A stretch of 64,000 bases of DNA. Source: Prosthecobacter debontii. Its GTDB lineage: Bacteria > Verrucomicrobiota > Verrucomicrobiia > Verrucomicrobiales > Verrucomicrobiaceae. The notes beneath the pieces were generated by a model. It did not search any database and had not been told where the DNA came from. It was given only the letters and a program-made list of their open reading frames with translations. Position numbers and translations under genes: made by a program. The stretch covers positions 1 to 64,000 of the forward strand of contig NZ_FUYE01000019.1 in the NCBI RefSeq assembly GCF_900167535.1, given 5' to 3'. Positions 57,354-64,000 of the stretch are shown piece by piece; position 1 is the first letter of the stretch; every line of letters begins with the position of its first letter.

Positions 57354-57989
57354 ATGCAAAACCAAGCCCCTTCTCCCCGTCTCGCCAGCCAAACGGGCGG
57401 TCTCCCCTCCGCCGTGAAATGGGCTCAACTCCTCCTGGCCGACCGGCTCCAGCCGGGAGACATCGCTCTGGATGCCACCACGGGGAATGGCCATGACACG
57501 CTTTTTCTCAGCTTGTGCATCGGTCCCACCGGGCATGTTTACGGCCTGGATCTTCAAGCCGCCGCGATTGCTGAAACCCAACGCCGTCTGACCGAAGCGG
57601 GCCTAACGAGCGAACAATTCACCCTGATTCATGCAGGCCATGAGACGATGCTCGACCACGTCAAGCCGGAACATCAGGGTAAGGTCGCAGGCATCATGTT
57701 TAACCTGGGCTACCTGCCCGGCTCGGACAAAACCGTCATTACCCGCACGGAGACCACGCTAGCAGCGATCCAAGCAGCGCTGACCTTACTCAAACCCGGC
57801 GGGCTGCTCACCCTCGCCGTCTATCCAGGCCATGAAGGGGGAGCACAGGAGCAAGCCGCCATCACCGCTTGGGCATCGGCGCTGCCGCCGCGGGCGTGGG
57901 AAGTTCAGCATCTACGCCCGGTGAACCGTTCAGCGAGTCCTCCTGAGTGCTGGGTGGTCTGGAAAAATCCGCTTTCTCTCGGGAAGTGA
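57354..57989 (+). CDS. rRNA methylase-like SAM methyltransferase (YtqB type)
   Basis: A 211-residue class I methyltransferase. Motif I is GDIALDATTGNGHDTLFLSL followed by VYGLDLQAAAIAETQRRL; GIMFNLGYLPGSDKTVITRT with the NLGYLPG catalytic-type motif is characteristic of the YtqB/rRNA-methylase family, and LLKPGGLLTLAVYPGHEGG is motif V. The substrate of this family is not settled for every member (a tRNA 5-aminomethyl-uridine methylase is one). ATG at 57354 is preferred to the upstream TTG. Confidence 0.85.
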   Translation: MQNQAPSPRLASQTGGLPSAVKWAQLLLADRLQPGDIALDATTGNGHDTLFLSLCIGPTGHVYGLDLQAAAIAETQRRLTEAGLTSEQFTLIHAGHETMLDHVKPEHQGKVAGIMFNLGYLPGSDKTVITRTETTLAAIQAALTLLKPGGLLTLAVYPGHEGGAQEQAAITAWASALPPRAWEVQHLRPVNRSASPPECWVVWKNPLSLGK

Positions 57990-58010
57990 CTTCATTGAAA
58001 CTCTGTTCGT

Positions 58011-58077
58011 AGCCCTCGTGGTTCGGTGCATCCTGTAAAACTGAGGGCCGTGGATGATGACGGCACAACCGAGGGCT
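58011..58077. repeat. Inverted repeat in convergent gap
   Basis: Arms AGCCCTCGTGGTT and AACCGAGGGCT pair over 11 bases with a two-base bulge around a loop of about 43 bases. It lies between two convergent stops, so it may end both transcripts, but the loop is long and there is no T-run. Confidence 0.35.
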
Positions 58078-58086
58078 TCTCACATC

Positions 58087-59223
58087 TCACTCCTCTTTCG
58101 GAGCATCGCCGATCTGTAGCAAGCCCTGCTCCAAGACTTCCGGCACCGGTTCCACCGCTTTGGCCTTGAGGGTCTTGAGCGTCTCCAGGTCATTCATCAG
58201 CGACTCTTTCTCGGCCAATAAGGACTTCACCTCCGTCAAAAGCGTTTCCACTTCCGCAGCTTGGTTTCCCGTGCCTTGGGCCGATGTCGCCGCCTCTTGG
58301 GCCTCACTTAAGCGATACTCCAGCTCCGCAATCTTATAACCATCCTCGCGGGCCTTCTTGCGGGCTTCGGCTTCGATGTGGTTAATCTTCGCTTCCAGTT
58401 CAAGAATCCGTTTGTCTGTGGATGCGGCAGCGTTCGATTCCGAAGGCTCAGGCAATACCCCCACCGCGCTCATGAACTCTTTCTGAACCATCGCCGCCTT
58501 TGCCTCCGCAGCAGCGAGCTGGCGTTGCAATCCGGCGATTCGTGACTCCGCCGTCGTCTGGTAAGAGGTATGCTTCTCTTTGAGCTGGGCGATCTCCTCA
58601 TCCACGGTCCCCAGTCGAGCTTGATCGGCCGCCAGAGATTGCTCTCGCTCGGCCAATTGACTCACCAGATCTGCCTCGCGTGCGCTTGCCTTTTCTTGAT
58701 GGGTCGCTAGGGCTTGTTGGGTCTTGTGAAGCTGCTGTTCCAGGTCCTGGGCTCGGTTCTGCGTCACCGTCAGCGTTTGCTCCACCGCGCTCAACCGGCC
58801 TCGCTCAGCAGTCAGCGCCACTTCCAGATCGCCAATGCGAGCCTGAGTAGGAGCTAACTGAGCCGCGACCTCGCGCACGGAAGTCAGATCAGCCTCCAAG
58901 TCGCTGATGCGCCTGTAAGCATCCGCTTCACGTCTCTGCGCCGCATCCCGGAAAAGTGCGAACCTCTCCTCAACCACCGCTTTCTCAGCACCAGCAGCCT
59001 CCAATGCCTTCCTTGCCGCTATTTCCTGCTGGCTCAGCTCAGCCTTCTGAGCCTCAAGCACCGACTGAAACTCGCCCCGCTCCAGCTCGTGCTTGAAGAC
59101 CAAAGCCCCGATCTTCTTCTGCTGAAGCCACCACGCTAAACCATACCCCAAGGCAGCGGTGAGCACAGAGGCTCCCAAAACCTGAATTTCAGAAGTAAGA
59201 GCCATAACCATGGGCGGAATCAT
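58087..59223 (-). CDS. Membrane-anchored coiled-coil protein
   Basis: A 378-residue protein. Near the N terminus is a single hydrophobic segment (VLGASVLTAALGYGLAWWL), then basic QQKK, then about 290 residues of nearly unbroken coiled coil rich in Ala, Glu, Gln, Leu and Lys (for example LSQQEIAARKALEAAGAEKA). It ends with a short acidic tail. There is no enzymatic motif. The ATG at 59223 is chosen; a GTG at 59262 and an ATG at 59205 are alternatives. Function unknown; the long rod suggests a scaffold or spacer at the inner membrane. Confidence 0.7.
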   Translation of the reverse strand: MIPPMVMALTSEIQVLGASVLTAALGYGLAWWLQQKKIGALVFKHELERGEFQSVLEAQKAELSQQEIAARKALEAAGAEKAVVEERFALFRDAAQRREADAYRRISDLEADLTSVREVAAQLAPTQARIGDLEVALTAERGRLSAVEQTLTVTQNRAQDLEQQLHKTQQALATHQEKASAREADLVSQLAEREQSLAADQARLGTVDEEIAQLKEKHTSYQTTAESRIAGLQRQLAAAEAKAAMVQKEFMSAVGVLPEPSESNAAASTDKRILELEAKINHIEAEARKKAREDGYKIAELEYRLSEAQEAATSAQGTGNQAAEVETLLTEVKSLLAEKESLMNDLETLKTLKAKAVEPVPEVLEQGLLQIGDAPKEE

Positions 59224-59374
59224 CAGATCAGTGAAAACAACATCGCGCGTTTTGTCGAGCACGGATCATGCCGTCCCTAACATCTGACGCAAGCGATGCC
59301 TCACTGCGGAGATTATTTTCCGCCTCAAAGTCTGCTTGAGCGGGCCTGTGTCAGCGTCACTGTGAGGTGTGACC

Positions 59375-60070
59375 GTGACATCCGTCGCTTCCACCATCCA
59401 TGCAGAAGTCGCCCCTGGCGTCATTCTGGATTCACGCCGTGCCTTGATCCACGTTCGAAAGCGCTGGATGGCTTTGGCTGATGTTCACTACGGCTATGAA
59501 GTGCACCGTAGTCGGCAGGGAGCACTACTGCCGAAGTGGGGCATGCAGCAATGCGGGGAGACTCTTTTCTCCCTGATTGACGATTATCAGCCGCAAAGGC
59601 TCATCTTAGTCGGAGACATCATGGACGGCAGCTTCTCTGCCGCTGAGACGGGACTGTTTCTCGATCAACTCCGCGAGCGGGTGCCTGAACTCATCTTGGT
59701 GGAGGGTAATCATGACCGCCCCGCCCTGCGGCGTGGCTGGTCCCTGATTCGCAGCCATTGCGAAGAAGGCTTCTTTTTTACCCATGGGCATGAAGGCATA
59801 GCTCCACCATCCATGGACATCGAGCCAAGATTTTCTCCCTCCAGTCTTATCGCCATCACAGGGCACGAGCATCCTGCGATTTCTCTGACCGATGGAGCAG
59901 GACTACGGCTTAAACTCCCGGCTTTGATCCAGCAGCAGTGCAGTCAGCATCGAGAGCATTGGATTTTACCAGCCTTCTCCCCTTGGGCAGCGGGGGGAAG
60001 ATTTCAGCCTTCCTCGACCGTGCTGGCCACCTGGGCTTGCACCGCCAAACGTGTCTGGAAGATCGTTTGA
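59375..60070 (+). CDS. Calcineurin-like metallophosphoesterase
   Basis: A 231-residue protein of the metallophosphoesterase fold. The metal ligands are in MALADVHYGYEVHR (DxH), LILVGDIMDGSF (GDxxDG), LVEGNHDRPALR (GNHD), FFTHGHEG and ITGHEHPAI (GHxH). It resembles the family of small proteins annotated as ligase-associated or YfcE-like phosphoesterases. The GTG at 59375 is preferred because GAGG lies 7 bases upstream. It converges on the TPR ligase gene with a 10 bp gap. Confidence 0.8.
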   Translation: MTSVASTIHAEVAPGVILDSRRALIHVRKRWMALADVHYGYEVHRSRQGALLPKWGMQQCGETLFSLIDDYQPQRLILVGDIMDGSFSAAETGLFLDQLRERVPELILVEGNHDRPALRRGWSLIRSHCEEGFFFTHGHEGIAPPSMDIEPRFSPSSLIAITGHEHPAISLTDGAGLRLKLPALIQQQCSQHREHWILPAFSPWAAGGRFQPSSTVLATWACTAKRVWKIV

Positions 60071-60080
60071 ACGGCGGGCA

Positions 60081-62567
60081 TCAAGAATCAGGAATGAGCT
60101 CCATGGCCTGCTCCATCATCTCCCAAGCTCGCCGTTGATCCCCCAATTCTGCATCCAGCAGCGCTAACTCGACTTTCATATAAGCCGGAGCATCAGGAAG
60201 CAAAGTCACTCGCTCGGCTGTTGCACGGGCTCCCTTGAGATCATGCGCAGCCCGCTGAGCGAAGTAGAGCTCGATACCAGGCCTCACATCCGTCGGATTA
60301 AAGAGGAACGCTCGCTCAAGCCGAGGCACATTCGCGCCCGCAATGATTGGAGGCTTACCTGGCCGTTTGAGGAATTTTTTGGCCATGATCAAAGCTTCTT
60401 CATACCGGCCTTGGCGTGCCATCTCGATAGCGAGCGTGCGCCAGCCAAACGGTTGGAGATCAGCATTGGATTCCAGCATCTGAATCAGTTCCTCACGATT
60501 GCCTCGCTCATGCCAAAGCTTCATAAGCAATCTTAGATGCTGGTGCTCCAATTGGTCTAACTTAGGATGCTTCTCGATAAACTTCGGCAGATATTCATTC
60601 CAATACTGTGGATGAATGTGCTCCATAAACACCATCTGCTTATTGGTATTTTCAGCGAGATTCCACAGAGGTGCAAGCAACTCAGCGTATGGAACGGACG
60701 CACTGACCATTCGTTGATAGTTCAAAGTCGAGGTGCTGCCTCCTCGCGCTTCTCGCTGCAAACACTCCCGCCATGGGATCATGGCATATTCAGGAGCAAA
60801 CTTCAGCCAGTAGATACCTTCCTCATAACAGAGAGCCGCATAGTCAGGCTCCAAGGCCCGCGAACGACCAAACTCCACCAACGCTCTTTCCGGTCTTTGT
60901 CTCAGCTTCAGGAGCAACTGCCCACGGAAATAATACAACCGGCAATCCATCGGCGAAAGCCAAATGCACCGGTCCACTAAAGCCAAGGCTTCCCGATAGC
61001 GCCCATCTTTGTTTTCCTCGATAGCCTCTCCACGCAAAAAAAACGCTGCAGACTTCAAGTCTGGAGCCCATTGACGAAGGCCGATACCCAGCCATAAAAC
61101 ACCCAAACAAAAAACGGCCAAACCAAGCATTCTAGCCATACTTTGGCTCACCCACCCTGATCTTACCGTCAGCACCTGCGGCCGAATCGCCAAGCCCAAC
61201 AGCAACATCGTCTGCATGCCATAGGCCAAGATATGATTGGGCATGTCGAAAACAGAATGTATCAATGCCATCCCCGCCCCAATAGCGGCAGCCTGTCTCA
61301 ATCTCCGGCCCGAGCGATCTCGTGACTTATCACTCCGAGAGGTAGCCCACGGACCCGAGGACCGAGCGATCCACACCAGTAGCAGACTAGAGGGCAGCAC
61401 CAGTAGAAGGCCTCCTTCAAAGAGGAGAAGCAGCACATCACTCTCCGGATGCCAGAACTTGAACATCGGATTGTTCATTGTGGAAACCTGAGGAAACACA
61501 GAGCTAAAGGTGCCCAGGCCTTTGCCAACCCAAGGATTCTCAGTGAACTGCCTGACGACTTGCCGTGCTAAATCCACACGCATGGACGACTCGACAACAG
61601 AACTATTATCCTCCTGAAGCAAACCACGGATGCGACTTCCTAACTTTCCGCCAGAAACCGAAGCTACCGAGATGATGACGATCAATAGCGCACCACCCAC
61701 CGCCAATTTGCGCAACGTTCCTCGCTTCATCGCCGACGTAGTCACCCAAGCAATCAATCCGAGAAAGAGGATCAGCAAGCCACCACGCGAAGTATTCATT
61801 AAAATCGCCGTGAAAGGCATCCAAAATATCACTCCGAAAAACCACACTAAGCGGGACTTTCTACGGTAGGCATCATAAGCGGAGGCCGCACACAAAATGC
61901 TCGTGATCGCATTGAGACTGGCGGTATGATTTCGATTCGCAAAGGGACCGAATACATCCCACGTGTAAACGTCGTAGCGTGGCCACCAAAGTATGGGCTG
62001 GAGATAGGCATCCACCCAAGACGCAGCAACGACCACCGCTCCACCGACAGCGAGTGTGTAGATGGCAACTCTGCGCCCGGCATCTGCAGCCCCATGCGCT
62101 AAACACGCCCAAAACCAGACAAGCCCGACCAATAAGCCTAACCAAGCTTCCAGAGTCGCCTTGGGCACGGGAGTCAATGATGACGGCAATTCAATCCCCC
62201 ATGCCTCCCACAACATCTGCCGCCAGTGAGGAGATGCTCCAAGCCAGTTCAAGGGTAAAAAGGCACAGCTAGGCAAAACCGCCAACAATAAAAGGGCTAT
62301 GGCCGGTCCTCGCGGCAAACGAAACAGCGGCGGACAGCAAAGCACCGTGCCGCCGAGCAAACAACAAATGACTCCGAAAGACCAAGTTTCCCGCCCTGAA
62401 CCCAGCATAAAAGCCAGCACAGTCACCAGTGCAAACATGCAGGTCTGCCAAGAGGGAGGAACGTGCGGTAAATTCGCCTTATCTGGACTCCGGAGGTCCC
62501 TGCTCGATGCAGATTCAAGGGCGGGCTCCGCAGAGTTAAAGTCAGTCACAGAAGGCTCAGAGGACAT
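60081..62567 (-). CDS. O-antigen ligase/polymerase-like protein with C-terminal tetratricopeptide region
   Basis: An 828-residue protein. About 10 membrane segments occupy residues 40-470, with the periplasmic-loop motif FANRNHTASLNAITSILC and TSRGGLLILFLGLIAWVTTS typical of Wzy_C/O-antigen ligase proteins. The last 350 residues are helical repeats (TPR-like: YREALALVDRCIWLSP, GRYEEALIMAKKFLK). This layout is known in some Gram-negative pilin and glycan ligases. ATG at 62567 is preferred to the TTG at 62582. It lies 34 bp from the WecA-type stop on the same strand. Confidence 0.82.
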   Translation of the reverse strand: MSSEPSVTDFNSAEPALESASSRDLRSPDKANLPHVPPSWQTCMFALVTVLAFMLGSGRETWSFGVICCLLGGTVLCCPPLFRLPRGPAIALLLLAVLPSCAFLPLNWLGASPHWRQMLWEAWGIELPSSLTPVPKATLEAWLGLLVGLVWFWACLAHGAADAGRRVAIYTLAVGGAVVVAASWVDAYLQPILWWPRYDVYTWDVFGPFANRNHTASLNAITSILCAASAYDAYRRKSRLVWFFGVIFWMPFTAILMNTSRGGLLILFLGLIAWVTTSAMKRGTLRKLAVGGALLIVIISVASVSGGKLGSRIRGLLQEDNSSVVESSMRVDLARQVVRQFTENPWVGKGLGTFSSVFPQVSTMNNPMFKFWHPESDVLLLLFEGGLLLVLPSSLLLVWIARSSGPWATSRSDKSRDRSGRRLRQAAAIGAGMALIHSVFDMPNHILAYGMQTMLLLGLAIRPQVLTVRSGWVSQSMARMLGLAVFCLGVLWLGIGLRQWAPDLKSAAFFLRGEAIEENKDGRYREALALVDRCIWLSPMDCRLYYFRGQLLLKLRQRPERALVEFGRSRALEPDYAALCYEEGIYWLKFAPEYAMIPWRECLQREARGGSTSTLNYQRMVSASVPYAELLAPLWNLAENTNKQMVFMEHIHPQYWNEYLPKFIEKHPKLDQLEHQHLRLLMKLWHERGNREELIQMLESNADLQPFGWRTLAIEMARQGRYEEALIMAKKFLKRPGKPPIIAGANVPRLERAFLFNPTDVRPGIELYFAQRAAHDLKGARATAERVTLLPDAPAYMKVELALLDAELGDQRRAWEMMEQAMELIPDS

Positions 62568-62601
62568 CGGATCAGAAGTCAAATCGCAATAGGGTTATGG
62601 G

Positions 62602-64000
62602 TCAAATACGCTCGAGCCTGGCAGGCAGCTTCCCCCAGCGCTCTAAACAGCGGTCCAATACCGTCACGAGCTCATCTCCCCGGCGCTGCCACTCTCCGTC
62701 TTCAAACTGATTTTGAGGACGATATAAGACGCAGTAACGTCCATCGGCTAAATAAAGCCGCACAGCCGCCGTGTTCTCAGCAGCCTCCGATCGAAAGCCG
62801 ATCCAGTTCACCCTATCAAAAAAGGTGTCGGCAAATTCTTCGACCGATTCACAAACCTCGATATCAAAATCCAAAACTCGCGCGTGAGCCCGAGCATGCT
62901 CCAGGCGGTGACGACGTTGCATGGCGAGATTGATCTGCTGCCTGAGATTTGACCAACTGCGCACGTAGCCCAAATAGCGAGCGGCCCCGATAGCGAGCAG
63001 GAACAATATCGCACCAGCCACAGGTAGAGCGATCCCCTTCGTCAGCAGAATACTGATCCCCACAAGACTCAAGACCACGCAGACCGAATACATAGCCACC
63101 AAAGCGCGCCCTTTACTATACCCTAGCAAGATCAGCCTGTGATGGATGTGCTCTGCGTCTGCTCTAAAGATGGGCACTCCGCGAATGGCCCTTCGTAAGA
63201 TGGCAAAGCCTGTATCTAAGATGGGCACACCAAGTGCAATGACAATCACTAGCAAAGCGGCAATGATCGACCCTTTGTTCGAACTTTTCAGAGAAACGGA
63301 AGCCACAAAAAAGCCGATCAGATAAGCACCACCATCGCCAAGGAAGATACGTGCCGGTGGAAAATTGAAAAACAAGAAACCAGACAACGCACCTGCCATC
63401 ACAATTGAGACAATCATGATGTCCGGCATGCCAGAGACGTAACCGACAATGGCTAAAGTCAGCGATAGAAACAGGCCAAACCCACCCGCCAAGCCATCCA
63501 TACCATCGATCAAATTGATCACATTCGGAATCGCGACCAACCAAAAAAGGGTCAGCGGCAGGCTCCACCAACCGAGTTCCAATCCACCGGGACCAAATGG
63601 ATTACTCAGAACATCAATGGATAAACCGAAGGAATAAAGAATCAAAGCGGCTCCCAGCTGCCCGACGAGTTTCACACGCGCTCCCAAGGGCTTCAAATCA
63701 TCGGCAAGCCCCACCGTGAACATCAGCGAATTGCAGAGCAATACGGGTAGCCAACCACTGAAGGTCACTCCCGTAAACAAAGCCGCAGCCAGTACACCTA
63801 ACACGACGGATGCGTAAATAGGAACTCCACCAAGACGAGACACCGCGCGGTCGTGGAGTTTTCTCCTCCCATCGGGTTGATCAATACCAATCGTATTGAA
63901 CCGCCGGATGATCATTAGATTACCCGCGCTGCTGATGAGGACGGCCCCCAAGAAAAAGATCAAAACCTCGCTCCACCCAAAGAGAGGGTAAAGAATAGGT
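62602..64000 (-). CDS. MraY/WecA-type polyprenyl-phosphate sugar-1-phosphate transferase, 5' end cut by window edge
   Basis: At least 465 residues with about 11 membrane segments. The catalytic signatures are VSRLGGVPIYASVVLG, the Asp-rich NVINLIDGMDGLAGG loop and ARIFLGDGGAYLIGF, plus AEHIHHRLILLGYSKGRALV near the C-terminal loop. The protein attaches a sugar-1-phosphate to undecaprenyl phosphate to start lipid-linked glycan synthesis. The frame continues without a stop past 63963 to the window edge (PILYPLFGWSEVL), so the start is outside. The C-terminal extension of about 120 residues is soluble and I do not recognise it. Confidence 0.9.
   Translation of the reverse strand, partial: PILYPLFGWSEVLIFFLGAVLISSAGNLMIIRRFNTIGIDQPDGRRKLHDRAVSRLGGVPIYASVVLGVLAAALFTGVTFSGWLPVLLCNSLMFTVGLADDLKPLGARVKLVGQLGAALILYSFGLSIDVLSNPFGPGGLELGWWSLPLTLFWLVAIPNVINLIDGMDGLAGGFGLFLSLTLAIVGYVSGMPDIMIVSIVMAGALSGFLFFNFPPARIFLGDGGAYLIGFFVASVSLKSSNKGSIIAALLVIVIALGVPILDTGFAILRRAIRGVPIFRADAEHIHHRLILLGYSKGRALVAMYSVCVVLSLVGISILLTKGIALPVAGAILFLLAIGAARYLGYVRSWSNLRQQINLAMQRRHRLEHARAHARVLDFDIEVCESVEEFADTFFDRVNWIGFRSEAAENTAAVRLYLADGRYCVLYRPQNQFEDGEWQRRGDELVTVLDRCLERWGKLPARLERI

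Overview
The window looks like a chromosome segment of a Verrucomicrobiota bacterium, perhaps a Prosthecobacter or Verrucomicrobium relative. That placement is inferred from a Tat-type DUF1501 protein, several Gfo/Idh/MocA-type dehydrogenases, a large c-type cytochrome/redoxin fusion, an exosortase with a PEP-CTERM substrate, moderately high GC and many fused enzymes. No database search was possible.

Layout. 1-260 is the left end of an IS5-type element inserted into a BPL_N-type amidotransferase-like gene. 1342-7899 holds an oxidoreductase, a MOSC protein, an EF-hand/redoxin/cytochrome c/copper-domain fusion, a fatty acid hydroxylase family protein and a MurNAc kinase-MurQ fusion. 8076-15107 holds a PelA-like protein with a helical-repeat partner, converging on a PqqD/M50/HlyD fusion and a second HlyD adaptor. 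15286-20911 is housekeeping: an RDD protein, purT, a LysM protein, an amidase and an amino acid ABC transporter pair. 21079-22887 holds a truncated AMP-binding protein and a gene-free stretch with six long palindromes. 22888-29391, all on the minus strand, runs dapB, folK, rppH, an unknown membrane protein, a DUF1501 protein, a GNAT protein and tRNA-Val. 29495-34907 is mixed accessory content: an acyltransferase, a GntP permease, an MFS remnant, a ferritin-like protein and an esterase.

35046-56346 is one long minus-strand surface polysaccharide locus, read from aroG, hldA and gmhA through methyltransferases, a flippase, glycosyltransferases and a ligase-like protein to the exosortase, its PEP-CTERM substrate, a PHP hydrolase, a PaaK-HisC fusion, a bi-domain oxidoreductase and a heparinase family protein. 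Many junctions are 1-8 bp overlaps or gaps under 20 bp, so it is probably a few translationally coupled operons. 56695-64000 adds an RRM protein, an rRNA-methylase-like protein, a coiled-coil protein, a metallophosphoesterase, a TPR-bearing O-antigen ligase-like protein and the start of lipid-linked glycan synthesis (a WecA/MraY-type transferase cut by the right edge).

The strongest leads are the two covarying palindrome families at 21.9-22.6 kb, the PaaK-HisC fusion, the PelA-like protein whose catalytic motifs look eroded, and the N-terminal-only AMP-binding protein.
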